The notes beneath the pieces were generated by a model. It worked only from the letters and a program-made list of their open reading frames with translations, did no database searches and was not told the DNA's origin. The position numbers and the translations under genes were made by a program. 64,000 bases of DNA. Origin: Prorocentrum cordatum (Eukaryota; Sar; Dinophyceae; Prorocentrales; Prorocentraceae). The stretch's first letter is position 1, and each line of letters opens with the position of its first letter. Shown here piece after piece: positions 12,043 through 22,979 of the stretch. Where the stretch lies: positions 40,342-104,341 of the forward strand of contig CAUYUJ010016290.1 in the NCBI GenBank assembly GCA_963575745.1, read 5' to 3'.

Positions 12043-12443
12043 CTTCTACCAGTACGCTGTGTACGTTATGTGCTCCATTATTTGGTTCACAGGTTACACG
12101 TCGAGGAGGATAGTTATCACTCTTACCAGCACGTTTACTTCATCATGCACACCATCTCGCTCATCTTCAGTGTGTCGGTTACGTTCTTGCTTCTCTTGGA
12201 ATCTTTCTACTACTACCATGTCTACTATCACATCATTCACGTCATCAATTTCACCATCATTCACGTCGTCATTTTCACCCAGAGGTCTGTGAGATATACT
12301 GGTTCCCGGCTTATCCGTTTCGCGTATGTTGGTCCCTTGACATTGCGATTGCCCTTTTGGATATGCATCTTCACATGTATCTGTCCCTCAGCCGTTGGAT
12401 TTGGGTTGTGTTCTGCAGCGGCCGCCGGTGACCGCCCACCCTG

Positions 12444-13280
12444 ATGGCAGAAGCAGCGCTGGCGCAGCTCGGGGAGGCGCCTGCGGCCCCTGCGCAGGGT
12501 GCCGCCCGAGGAGGCGGCCAGCGTGCGCCACTGCGCAATGCCGAGGAGGTGCTGTCGGCGATCGTCCGGCTGGGCACTTCGCACGACCGTAGCATCCAGG
12601 CCGTCATGGACAACACAAATTTGGTCTTCTTGGTGTATGAGCAGTCCCTCAAGGACAAGATCCAGGGCATTCGGGAAAAGTGGAAGGCGAATGAGCCCGA
12701 CACCGCCAACACGCCGCACCCCAGCGGCCAGCCGCAGCGTCTGCTCGTCTGGGGCGGGCTGATCGTGGCCCTCCGGGACGCGTACAAGGCTGATCCCCCT
12801 GCTGGGCAGCTTCCCGAGGCCTGGCTGGCCGCCAGGGCGGCCACGGCGACGCTCGCCGACGCGTCGATGGAGGAGATGGGCCGCCTGATCTTCCGCCTGC
12901 AGGCCAAGCACAAGGAACCGCTCAAGGACGACAAGAGGCCGTGGTCCTGGACGCTCACAATCAGCCCGAATGCATCGTCATCTCTTGTCCGTGACTTGTA
13001 TCAGACCGCAGCGTACGACAGCAAACCCAAGAGCATTTGCTTGGTGCCGCAGCGCTCGGAGGACGGGCCGTTGGTGGAGTCACTTGCCGAGTGGCAGCGC
13101 TTCCAGAGCGGCAAGGGCGGCGGCAAGGGGGGCGCGAATGGCAAGGGTAGAGGCGGCGGAACGGGGAGTGATCCCTCGCGCCTTCTGGGGGCCCGCACAG
13201 CATCATTGTCGACATTTTGGGCGTCATTCTCCACAGTCGTCTGGTTGGATTTTCTTCACATACTCCGGGGGCGCGCATAG
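12444..13280 (+). CDS. LINE ORF1-like or dinoflagellate-specific protein, intact 278 aa
   Basis: An uninterrupted 278-codon frame starts from an ATG. The N-terminal region is Ala/Gly-rich. A charged, partly helical middle follows (EEVLSAIVRLGTSHDRSIQA, SLKDKIQGIREKWKANE), then KRPWSWTLTISPNASSSLVR, and a basic glycine tail (GKGGGKGGANGKGRGGG) of the type that binds nucleic acid. It lies 400 bp after LINE B on the same strand. It may be the ORF1 of a separate retroelement or a host gene; I cannot assign a function. The last 35 residues after the glycine tail look non-conserved, so the original stop may have been lost. Confidence 0.45.
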   Translation: MAEAALAQLGEAPAAPAQGAARGGGQRAPLRNAEEVLSAIVRLGTSHDRSIQAVMDNTNLVFLVYEQSLKDKIQGIREKWKANEPDTANTPHPSGQPQRLLVWGGLIVALRDAYKADPPAGQLPEAWLAARAATATLADASMEEMGRLIFRLQAKHKEPLKDDKRPWSWTLTISPNASSSLVRDLYQTAAYDSKPKSICLVPQRSEDGPLVESLAEWQRFQSGKGGGKGGANGKGRGGGTGSDPSRLLGARTASLSTFWASFSTVVWLDFLHILRGRA

Positions 13281-13343
13281 CAACTCCTTCGGGATCGTGA
13301 GCGCCATTTGCAACAGTCGGCTGGTTGGATCTTCCTCACATAT
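13232..13343 (+). repeat. Short direct repeat, two copies 80 bp apart
   Basis: ACAGTCGTCTGGTTGGATTT at 13232 and ACAGTCGGCTGGTTGGATCT at 13313 begin a ~32-bp near-identical pair at the 3' end of, and just after, the ORF1-like frame. Short tandem units of this kind can mark retroelement 3' ends; that is inference. Confidence 0.6.
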
Positions 13344-13345
13344 AT

Positions 13346-14574
13346 GCTGTCTGCGAAGGTTTTTTATCAACTCCGCCATTTTCGTCTTCATCGATCCGGG
13401 CACGAGGGCGCTGGAACGCAGATTTCTTTGAGGGTGAATGTTCTACCACTTCGCTCTCCGATGCTGTGGGCCGTCGGCCGCGGCGGCACGGCCCCTCGCG
13501 ACGGGCGGGGGCCTGCCGTACCGGCCTCTTCGGAGGCGCCGAGGCCCCACGGGGCCTACCCGCAGTACATGTTTTTCTTCTACGTGACGTCGCCGCTTTT
13601 GGGCGGCCCGTCTCCACGCTGCTGCGGGACCCGGCTGATGCACGACGACGCGGTTACTGACCTACCTTGTCGACCTGCCCGTGGCGGCAGAGCTCAAGTG
13701 CACCGGGAGTGGCCCTCGAGACCTTCTCAGCTCCTGCTCAGCAAGCTGGACGATTTATACATGACCTTACACAACACGATGATTCAGCATGGAACTAACA
13801 GCTGGCAGAAACCCCCGGAATTCTACGTGGGATCTGTTCTCTTCTTGAACAAAACATACGGTTTTCACACATTTACACGCAGACAACGCTGGCGGCGGTC
13901 ATTCGAAATCAAGGCCGACGAACAAGCGTGCCAGGCAAATACGAGAAAAAAACCGAGCGTTTTTGTACGCCCGCGCAGATCCCACGGGAAATGGTGCGGG
14001 TTTTAAGCAGAGACAACACAGCTGAAACACACTGCAACGCATCCGACCACGGCCAACGACAAACAAATCGTGGATATGTTACCCGGGGGCCGAATCAGCC
14101 GCAAAACAGAAACACCACATTACACTGAGTAATGCACCCTAGCCGCAGAAACGGATACGCAGCACGCGTGCAGAGGAGGGGGAGGAGTAGCAGCGGCGCC
14201 GGAGGGGGGGGAGGCGGAGGAAAGGAGGCGCAAATCGAGGGCCCGCTCTCCGACCCAAGGAAATTGAGCCTGATAGCCAAGGGCGCGGGGCACTACGAAG
14301 CGAAGCCACGGAATCGTGACGCGCTGAAGGCTGCCAAGCGCAACCTGCGAAGCATGGACAGCAACGGCATGCAACGGGAAAGGGAGAGGGAGGGAACAAG
14401 GAGACAGAACCCCCACCGGCAAGCCCCAAACCAGGGCGGGAGAAATTCCGTACAAAACAACCGTTTTGCACAGAATTGTCCCCCCCCTCGCCAGGGCGCG
14501 CCCACGGGAGCCCCAGAGAAGAGGAGAGAGAAGGAAAGGGAGGAAGACAAAGCCACACAGCGAGGGCGACCAGA
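13346..14574. other. No gene recognised; presumed LINE A 3' untranslated region at the right side
   Basis: Open frames here are short or shadows. The part from about 14140 to 14574 lies immediately 3' of the LINE A stop on the minus strand and may be its 3' UTR. I see no poly(A) or simple tail. Confidence 0.35.
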
Positions 14575-17500
14575 TTATTCCCGCCAAGCTTGCGAGACTA
14601 TTGCAGCCAATGGCGGGTGCGCCGCGCAGGCCTCTCTACCAAACTGCCACCAAGCGCCCGCCGCATCCGCGGTGGCGCTATGCCGGGCGGCACAGGAAGC
14701 AGCGTATGTACAATATACTGCCAAGGCTCGGCACGCCAGGACTGCGGCCGTGCCCTCACCATATGCCGGCTCCAAGTCCACGAAACACGACAGCCGCGCA
14801 CCAGGAGCGGTGCGGGATAAACGCAAATGCCTGCAGCTCAGTTCCGCAACGCGAGGGCATTGCGCAAAATGCCGCAGGCTGTCGGCGCCGCGTGCGCATC
14901 CGAAGGGGCAAGGAGCCCACCTCCCAAAACGGTGCGCTGTCGTCCAGCTGTCGCACAACGTTCTGTAGAGAGAAGCCCCGACCTTAGGAGGCACAGACGG
15001 CGCAAGACCGCGAAGCACCTCCAGCGCCCGCGGAATTCGGCGGCTGGGGAAGAGATGGAAAGGGAGGCGAGAGAGAGAACGAGAGAGCTCACGGGCGGCG
15101 CTCACCTGGCTGGGCACCGCCAGCAGCTGACAGCACCGCCGCTGCCACTGCGACCGAGGCGCTGGCTCCGCGGACGAGCCCTGGACCAACAGGGCGACAG
15201 AGAGGCCCTCCGCAGAAGCGCAGGACTCGATTGTGAACTGGGCCGCGTGCAAGTTCAGGATGAAGTCGGCCTCGCACCACCCGGACCACGTGCCTATGTG
15301 CACGACCTTGTCTGACGCAGCGATCTTCTCTGGCAGCATGCGACGCCGGCTCGCGATCCGCAAGCCGCCGCTAGCGTCGGCCCCCCAACGGTGAACCCGG
15401 CATTTAGCCGCCAGGACAACCGCGGCGGCGTCGGGAAGCTGCGCTGGAAACCCCAAGGAGCGCAGGTCCCGCAGGGCAGCCGGCGACGTCCAGCCGCGCG
15501 GCCCTGGAAATAGCAGTGCGCACGCCTTCTGCTCGCAGTCGTTCCAGCTCAACGGCAGACCGTCCAATTGCACGAGGAAGCAGAGCACGGGGAAAATGTA
15601 AATGCGGCACGCAAGCATGGCAAGGAACATGCCGCCCCCGATTGCTCTCCATGTTCGCGCCCGCTCGATGCACTTCTCCAGCGGTTTCGCCCAGGACAGT
15701 TCCCCTCGCTCCGGCCCCACCTCGAAGCCGAGGTACGCGGCGCGCCGGCGCACCGCGAACTCCCCCCAGGTCGGCGCGGCAGCCTGCAAGCTGGCCCGAG
15801 CCACCGTCAGAGGAACCAGCGAGACAGGGACCCAGACTGTCTTGCCCCAGCGCAGCCGAAGCCCCGCAAGCCGCTCGCACTCCTCGAAAGCGCGCTCGAG
15901 GACGGGGGCGTCCATGGTGCCGCGGGCGAGGGCCATCGCGAGGTCGTCAGCATACGCCCGCTGGAGGGATTGCGGGACCAGCCGAGGAAGACGACGTAGC
16001 AAAACGTCAGAAATTACTGCGAAGAGCAGGGGGGGAAGTGGGCAGCCCTGCCTGACGCCCGCAGTCAGCTCGAATCCGTCAAAATTGGCGCCCTGTGCGA
16101 TGATCTGGCACCGGTTGTTACGGCACAGCGCCTTCACTAGACTAAGGCACCAATCTGGCCACCCACGGGCCACCAACAAGTCTAAGAGGAACTCCTGGCT
16201 CACGCTCGGAAACGCGGCCTCGAAGTCGAAAAAGATCGCCGCCGCGTCCTCGTACTCCAGCAAAAAATGCAGCATGGCCTCGTCAATGTCAACAAGGTTC
16301 GCCAACATGGAGCGGCCCTGCAAGAAGCCGCGTGGAGAATCTTAAATTCCAGAGGCGACCGCAGGCTCGATCCACAGGCGGACGACGCAAGCAATGATTC
16401 TCTTGTCTGCGTTGGTGATATTAAGTGGGCGTGTGCTTGAGGGCGCGTAGAAGTCCAGGCCCTGCGAGGTGGCGCCAGTTGGTTTCTTGGGCAGGAACAC
16501 CATGGAGCTCTCGCTGAAGTCATTCCAATCCATCTCCATGCTGTCCAGCCCCCCAGGGCTCACCATGGCAAGGAAGGCGTCGACCAAGGCGTGGGCCGCG
16601 AATGTTCCCAGCTTCCGCCAAGCCCGGAATGGCATGCCATCTGGGCCTGGGGAGCTATTCTTGCTGTGAGCTATCGCCTGTTGGAAACACTTGAAAGGGG
16701 CGACCTCGCCAGGGACGTGTCGCCGGTCTGCTGGGGAGAACTGCGCAGCCTCGTCCGCGAGCCATTCCTGCCGCAACCTCTGGTCGGTGTCCTGGCGGCG
16801 GAAAACTGCTGCCCAATAGTCCCGCAGGGCTTTGGCGACATGGGGGGATCTGTGCTCACGTGGCCCGCGTGGTCGCGGACGGCGTAGTGGGAGCACCATC
16901 TGCCAGGGGCGAGACGGGCAAGTAGACGGTGATTTCGTTGACGTCGTCGTGCTGCTTGGTCGGGCGTGAGGTCGTGGAGGTCATTGTGGAGCTGGCTGAG
17001 TTCGTCGATAGCGTGCGAGCGAGCCAACTCCACAGCGCGCTGTCGCACCAATCGCAAGCGGCGGCCATGGTCGAGGGAGAAGTCGCAGGGGTTGTCCACA
17101 AGGTCCTTGAGGACAGGATAGCGCAGGATGCACTGGCTGATCCCCGTCGCGGAGCCGCGCTCCGACGACCGGAGGAACTTCATGGTTGCGCCCAGCTTGT
17201 CCTCGTGGGCGAGCGTGTCCGACGCGGAGCCGCAAGTGCAGCTGAGGCTGCCGGCCGCGCGACGCTGTGCGACCTTCGGGGGGGTGAGCTGCTTCAGCGG
17301 CGAAGCGCCCAGCTCGTCTTTCAGCAGATCCTGCCAAGCCAGTGCCACCAGTCTTGGCCACTCTGGATGCTCAATCACCTGGTCGGGGAGCCGGGCGAGG
17401 TCACCCTGCGTGCGCTGTGGGGTTTCCCGACGGTAGCTGATAGGCCGACGCCGCGAAAGCTTCGGACACCAGTCGAGCGCGACGCACGTCATCGCCCTGT

Positions 17501-18719
17501 CGAGGCTCTCTGTCGCGGCCTGGTTGCAGCATAGCCGGTCGAGCCGGGAGCGAGAGGAGGGAGAAGCATACGACATGTCTGGCTGATGTAGCTCATGAAT
17601 ACCATGGGGTAGGGCGAGCTGCCGTTGCCAGCTAGCCTGTTCGCCTCGGTCACGTCCACCACTGGCGGCCGCTGTCGTCGCGCATCGGCGGTCTGCCACC
17701 TCCGCCACGTAGTTGAAGTCGCCGCCGAGGATGGTGAGCGCGACATCCTGGTGGGTGATATGATGGGCCAGTCGCCGTCGGAGTGCTTCGCGAAGCTCCG
17801 CTGCCGTGGGCGCGCGAGGGAGATGAGCAAGGCCTGCGGCGTCGATGTCGCGTCGCGCCACGGCGGCGCCGGTGTGGAAGTACGTCACCACCAGGTCCAG
17901 AGCGCCTCCAGGCCCACGAAGTTATAAGACAGCCGCACGACCGCGAAGAATGATCTTCCAGCGTGGGGCGTCGGAGAACTGCTGCAGGAAGGAGTTTCTG
18001 ACAGCGACGCCCACTCCAGCGCTGCCCGCCACGTGCCCCGGGGACCGCCACGAGGTGCATCCGGGCGGATTCCGCCATACGTCGCAACTGCTCTGTGTGC
18101 CATGCGTTTCTGTCCAGAGGCCGACGTCGCGCGTGCTCATCAGCCGGTTGACGCGCTGCGCTTTCCTGCGGCGGCGCAGGGGGTCAGCGGCGAAGAGGGC
18201 CTGACAAGTCCACGCGACCACCGAGACGGCGCCCAAGTAAGGGCCGGATGAGACGTGGCGTGGTCGAATGGGCCCCGCGGCGGGCGTCGGCGGCCGCGGC
18301 GGCAGCGCCGCCGCCAGGTCTGGCCCAGCCCCCAGCCAAGTCCGAACCATGAGCTGCAACCTCAACGAGGAAGGCACATCTGTAGCGTGGCTATCGATGT
18401 CGGCGCCTCCAGCTCCGCCAACAGCAGAAAGAAGATGGCGGAGCGGCATCGTCGGAAGGCGTAGCGCGGGGCTGCTGGAAGAGCGTTCCCCGCATGGTGA
18501 AAAACTTGTCGGTCGCGTAGCTGCGCTGGTTGTCAGCGACGTCCAAGAGGACGAAGAAGAAGAAGGAGAAGACGCAGAACATGAATTCGAACCAGAAGCA
18601 TACCCAACAGCGCTGGGGGGAGCGCGGAACGAGACGCCCGGCCCGCCAGCCGGCGGGAGGAGCGAGAAGGCGACGTCCACGATCCAACAGGAGGTGCCGC
18701 TACTGGTATAGCATTGCAT
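14575..18719 (-). pseudogene. LINE A ORF2: endonuclease plus reverse transcriptase, recently inactivated
   Basis: Read from 18719 downward. Endonuclease features are VGLWTETHG, GSAGVGVAVRNSF, VVTYFHTG, ILGGDFNYV and SRSRLDRLCC. The usual SDH motif is LSRRRPIS. RT features include SPGPDGMPFRAW, IFFDFEAAFPSV (A), AGVRQGCPLPPLLFAV (B) and AYADDLAM (C). A C-terminal knuckle reads CPFGCARGADSLRHFAQC. Lesions are few: a TAA at about 17919 and another at about 16342, both in otherwise continuous frames, and one frameshift near 16850-16890 between linker and RT. The final 582 codons are intact. ORF2 would start at the ATG at 18719, overlapping ORF1 by about 190 bases. The small number of defects suggests a relatively young copy. 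Confidence 0.8.
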
Positions 18720-21037
18720 TCCCAGGGCGGCTGGAGCCGCGGCACAAGCAGATAGACCGTGGCGGGGGAAGCAGCCCCAGGCCCTCCCCGCCGCCCGTTT
18801 CTCGGCAAGCCGCGGGATGCTGCCACGTCGTTGGTCACCGCGATGCTCAGGTGGTCGGTGCCGACCTGGAGCACCTGTCCATGGAATGCCCGATAGACCT
18901 TCTGGACCTCATCTGGGGACTGCAGAAAGAGCCGCGCGCGCCCGCGCGGGGCCGCGGCGTCGATGGCTGGCACGAGGACCCACTGACCTGGTTGAGGGGC
19001 CTGCCCAACCGCTGCGGGGCTGACGGCCAACCCAGTGGCCGAGGTGACGCGGTTCATCAAGGAGCCCAGCACCACCTGCCCGTTGTCCCCAGTCTCGCCA
19101 GCGATGGTGACCTCTGCGATGTACTCCGTCATGTCTCCCTGCCGCTGAGGTCGCCCACGTCGACGCCGTGAGGCGCCGAGAGCAGTGGCAGTGGCAGACG
19201 GCCAGGCCCACGGGCGGCCGCCCCGGCTAGGTTTCCACTTGATCTTGGTGATCGCCTGTTCGGCGTCCTCCGTGAGAGACTGGTCGAGGATGGACTTCCA
19301 GGATTCCGCCGAGGCCACCGACGGGATCAGCATGCGGTCAGTGGACAGGATGGTCGCCTGCGAGCAAAGAGGCCAGGCCTTGTAGAGCGCCAGAGGGCCA
19401 TTGCACTCCAGAATCAGCGCGTCTGGGGACGTGTACAGGTCACGATGCCCGATGCACATGCTCGACGTCATCACTGTGCGCCGCAGAAATCGGATGGCCA
19501 GAACGACGTTGGCTTCCGACGCGTCGCTGGGCATAAGCACCTCGACCAAACTGCGGCGAATCTCCGGAGTGCTACCCGGGCTACGCGAGGTCCCTCTTGG
19601 GAGGAATGTCAAAGCATAGGCCTGAACCTCGGTGCCATACAAGTTGCGCATCAGGGCCGGGAGGGAGTCCGTGGGAAGGTCGATCCAGACCGAATTCACC
19701 GCAGGGATGGCCAGCAGTGGTGTCAGTGGCGCGTGCACCGTCGGGTTGGACCGCTGGGTCTCCACGCACATAGCGAAGCACGCCAGACCCTGACGAACGT
19801 GGCGAGGAGCCGCATGGCCTGGTAGAATATACTCCACTGGCTGGAGAATCAAGTCGGCGTGCTTCACCAGGGCGACAACCGCAGCAGCGTCGCCAAGAAG
19901 GGGATGCCACCAGAGGTCGAGGACCTTGGCTGGGGCGTCGACTCCTGGGTAGTTCGGGAGAGGCGCCAGGAGAGTCAGACAGCGCGGTCGAAGAGCAGCA
20001 TCGCGTTGACGAAGTAAGTCCGACAGCAGCCTCATCAGAGCGCCGGTGTCCGTCGGAGCCCATGCCACGATGTGTCGCCCAAGGAGGGCGGCGAGGTCGC
20101 GGTGTAGCTGGACGGTGGCACTGTGGTCAGCGCCGGTGTCGTCCAGCACCTGGGACCACTGGGTGGCCATCTCCGCGCCGTTGCATGCGGGAAGACCCCT
20201 GACGGCCTGCATAGCCGTGGCGCCGAGCTCCTTCCAGCGAGGGAGCTGCGAGGGGCGTACTCGCCGTCGCTGGCGGAGGACTTCTGGCAGCAGCTCCTCG
20301 CAACGCTCTGCAGCCGTCCGGAATGCCGCAGCCGCTGCCTCCGCGAGCCCCGTTTCCGAAAGGTCCCAGTCGGTGTTCTGACCTAGGGAGCAGAGGGTGG
20401 TCGCCGCTCTCGCGCGTGACGCTATGAGGTGCTCCGTGGGCTCGGGGCCGTCGAACGGGCCGAACCCTAAAATGTGCCAGGGGTCGGCGGCCGCAGGGTT
20501 GAAGGCGAGTTTGTGGAGGATTGAGCGGAGGTCGCCCCACTTGCAAGGGATCTTGACTTCGACGTGCTGCTGGTCAGGCCGATGTGTGCAGCTGCTGGCC
20601 TGCACGATCTCCACGTGCCGCATGATTTCGTCCTCCACGACATCCTGGAGTGCTGCGTCGGGCAGGGGGCCGTGGCCCTGGCTGCGGAGGCCCGGAGGGG
20701 TGGCGACGGAAGTGCCGTTAGCCGCAGTTGCCAACTGTGTGCCAATGCGCACTCCAGCGAGGCCCTGGGACAGGCCGGATTGAGTGCTGCCGTCAGCCAT
20801 CTGCATCATGGCCTGGCCGACGGCGGCGTCGTGATCCGCTGGCGTTGTTGGCAGCGCGGCAGCGTATCCTTCAGGCCCAGCGCCTTCTACATGTCCCAAT
20901 GATGGCGGCACTGGAGTCTGCAGCTCCCCTTCCTGGTTGCAAGATGGGCATCTGCCCGCGCCAGGAGCCACAGCCCCGAATAGTGGGCACGCACTGTGCT
21001 GGCAACAGAATCATCCAAGAAGTAGCGTTTCCGGGCC
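18533..21037 (-). pseudogene. LINE A ORF1, in frame with ubiquitin upstream
   Basis: The frame is open from just after a TGA (21013-21011) down to 18533. It begins FCCQHSACPLFG and GAGRCPSCNQEG, a Cys/His cluster likely to be a zinc knuckle. A long region without recognised domain follows (for example HVEIVQASSCTHRPDQQHVE and VNSVWIDLPTDSLPALMRNL). Near the end, RARLFLQSPDEVQKVYRAFH looks like an RRM-type fold typical of LINE ORF1 proteins. There is no ATG near the start of the frame, which fits it being the internal part of a larger ubiquitin-ORF1 protein. Only one stop (the TGA) separates it from the ubiquitin tail in the same frame. Confidence 0.6.
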
Positions 21038-21791
21038 CCCACCACGCAGGCGGAGTACCAAGTGCATCGCGGCGTGCTTCTGGATGTTGTATACGCTGCC
21101 TTGAAAGCCCGTGACCGAGCATCGGCTGCACAAAAAGTACGACTGCGAGTCGAGCGAATTCAAACGAATTCTTGCGAGTGGATGAACACAGCCATCGGTA
21201 GTCACCTGCGGCAGCGGGGTATCCGTAGGCCAGCCCGCCGTCTCACGGCAGCCCTCTCACGACCAGCACCCCGCCATTCAATCCGCCTATCCGGCGTCAT
21301 CAAGAGGACGGCCCGCTGGTGGAACGTAGGGAATCAAAGACCCTAGCCAGGGGTCGAGGGGAGACAATGGCATAAGCTGGCTTTATAGGTCTCCGCACCT
21401 GCAAGCTCCCGCGCCTGGCATCGTAACCACCCGCCAATGCAACTCCAACACAAGGGACTGGCTCATGAAGGAGTGTCACCGAGGGACCCGCAAAGCTCGA
21501 TGATCCAGGGACCATGGTGGAGCACAGCGGAAAACCCCGCGGCCGGGACGTATTTGTAAAACAGACCCGGTCCCAGCTATTGTGGGACCCCGCGCCCCGC
21601 ACGGTCTGGATGTTGTAATCCTTGAGCGTGCGGCTGTCCTCTAGTTGCCGACTGCCGTGAACAAGGCGCTGCTGGTCAGGTGGGACGTCCAGGGAGTCGT
21701 GGATACTCGCTTTGACGTCCTCAATCGCGTGGCTGGCTGCCACGTTGAGTACAATGGTCTTCCCCGTCAACGTTTTTAGAAAGATCTGCAT
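21038..21791 (-). pseudogene. Ubiquitin domain, split by an insertion, fused in frame to LINE ORF1
   Basis: The ATG at 21791 begins [20 protein letters not shown] and runs through [20 protein letters not shown] and LKDYNIQ (21791-21605). This is clear ubiquitin with substitutions. The tail YNIQKHAAMHLVLRLRGG resumes at 21091 and ends in Gly-Gly at 21038. TACAACATCCAGA is present on both sides of the 513-bp gap. Removing the insert plus one copy gives a continuous ubiquitin of normal length. After Gly-Gly the frame continues GPETLLLG, one TGA, and then ORF1. Upstream of the ATG the frame stays open into a Ser/Asp/Thr-rich repeat. A Ub-tail fusion could be processed by host deubiquitinases after Gly76; that is inference from the ubiquitin family. 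Confidence 0.75.
21092..21604 (-). mobile_element. 513-bp insert in ubiquitin with 13-bp flanking duplication
   Basis: The insert is bounded by identical 13-mers (TACAACATCCAGA on the minus strand) at 21605-21617 and 21079-21091. They match adjacent ubiquitin codons and so look like a target-site duplication. Just inside the upstream boundary is a hairpin (GGTCCCA, loop, TGGGACC). Near the other end is GAATTC-loop-GAATTC. I see no coding capacity. It may be a short DNA transposon or an introner-type mobile intron. An acceptor AG is present in the downstream duplicate (ATCCAG), while the upstream edge has no GT directly at the junction (ACCGTG is three bases in). Confidence 0.65.
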
Positions 21792-22859
21792 GTCCCCAGG
21801 TGGCTTCCTAGTGGTTGTGTTGGAGCGCCCTGGTGTCGTCGTACATTTTGTGGTGCTGTCGCCGTCGCAGCTGGGAGCCGTGTCGCGTCTCGGGATGGCG
21901 TCCGGGCCGAGGTGGTTGCCGAGGTGGGTGATGGCGTCCATGTTATCATGACTGCCAGTATCAGTGCGGACGTCGATGCTGCTGGCGTCGGTGCCAGGAT
22001 CGGTGTCGGAGTTGGTGCCCGCGTCGATGCTGCTGGCGTTTCTAGTGGAGCGGGGGTCTGTGCCAGAGTCGGTACTGGCGTCGATGCAGCAGCCGTCGGT
22101 GCCCGAGCTGGCACGGGCAACGAAATTGGTGCCGTTGCTGGCGTCAGTGCCGCTCGCATGATGCTTGCGGCGATGATGCTGCAGCTGCTGCAACAGCTGC
22201 TCGGTGTCGGAGTCGGTGACCGTGTCGATGCTGCTGACGTCGAAGCTGGTGTCGGTGCTGGCGCATATGCTGCTGGAGTCGGTGCCGAAGTCGGTGCCAT
22301 CTTCGATGTTGCTGGCGTCAGTGCCAGCGTCATTGCCAGTGTTGCAGCTACTGATCGCGGTGCTGGAACGGATGCTGGCGATGTTGCTGGCGTCCGTGCT
22401 GGAGTACGAGTCGGAGCTGGCGTCGGCGTTGCTTACGTCGGTGCTGGTTTTGGAAACGGCGCTGACCTTGCTGGCGTCGGTGTCAGGGTTGCTGCTGGCG
22501 TCAGCGCCAGCAATCACCTCAATCGTCAGACAGCCCAAGTCAGGCAGCAAATAACTCGACTTCAATGTCTCCGAAACCATATCCAGCGCCGTGGAAACCG
22601 GGTCCAAGATCACGGCCGACACCTCCAACGAGTAGACAGATCCTGAGGGTTGGTGCCTCTTCCCTGCACCAGGGGCCGCGCCGTCCAGACCTGGCACCGC
22701 GGGCGCGGGCGTCAGGGCGACGCGCTGGTGCGGCGCGGCGGGCGAGGGTGCGACTCCGTCGTCAGCCGCGTCAGCTGGAGCTGCCGCCGCCGCGCCAACC
22801 AACTGCTGGCAGCGTCCCGCCATGGCTGTGCTTGCGAGCGCAGGAACCGGAAATGACAC
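21792..22859 (-). repeat. Degenerate minisatellite encoding Asp/Ser/Thr/Ala-rich sequence upstream of ubiquitin
   Basis: From about 21950 to 22520 the plus strand is dominated by GTCGGTGCTGGCGTC-like units (minus strand: GACGCCAGCA). They read as repeated TDASN/DASS peptides in the ubiquitin frame. The frame has no stop from 22859 to the ubiquitin ATG. I treat it as tandem repeat rather than conserved protein. It could be the 5' region of the LINE or of the captured ubiquitin gene. Confidence 0.6.
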
Positions 22860-22979
22860 GGTTTACCCACGCCCGCAGACACGGAGTGACGAAGGATGCC
22901 GCGGGGCTCTGCTCTTGAGCCTTGAGCCTTGAGCCAAGACCTTACACAACACATGTACACATGGTGCGCAACAACAGCT

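Noticed and set aside
14132-14968. 278-codon plus-strand frame
   Set aside because: It overlaps the 3' part of the LINE A reverse transcriptase on the opposite strand and has no motif of its own.
22000-22520. Conserved Asp/Ser-rich protein upstream of ubiquitin
   Set aside because: The peptide periodicity mirrors a degenerate DNA minisatellite, so it is treated as repeat.
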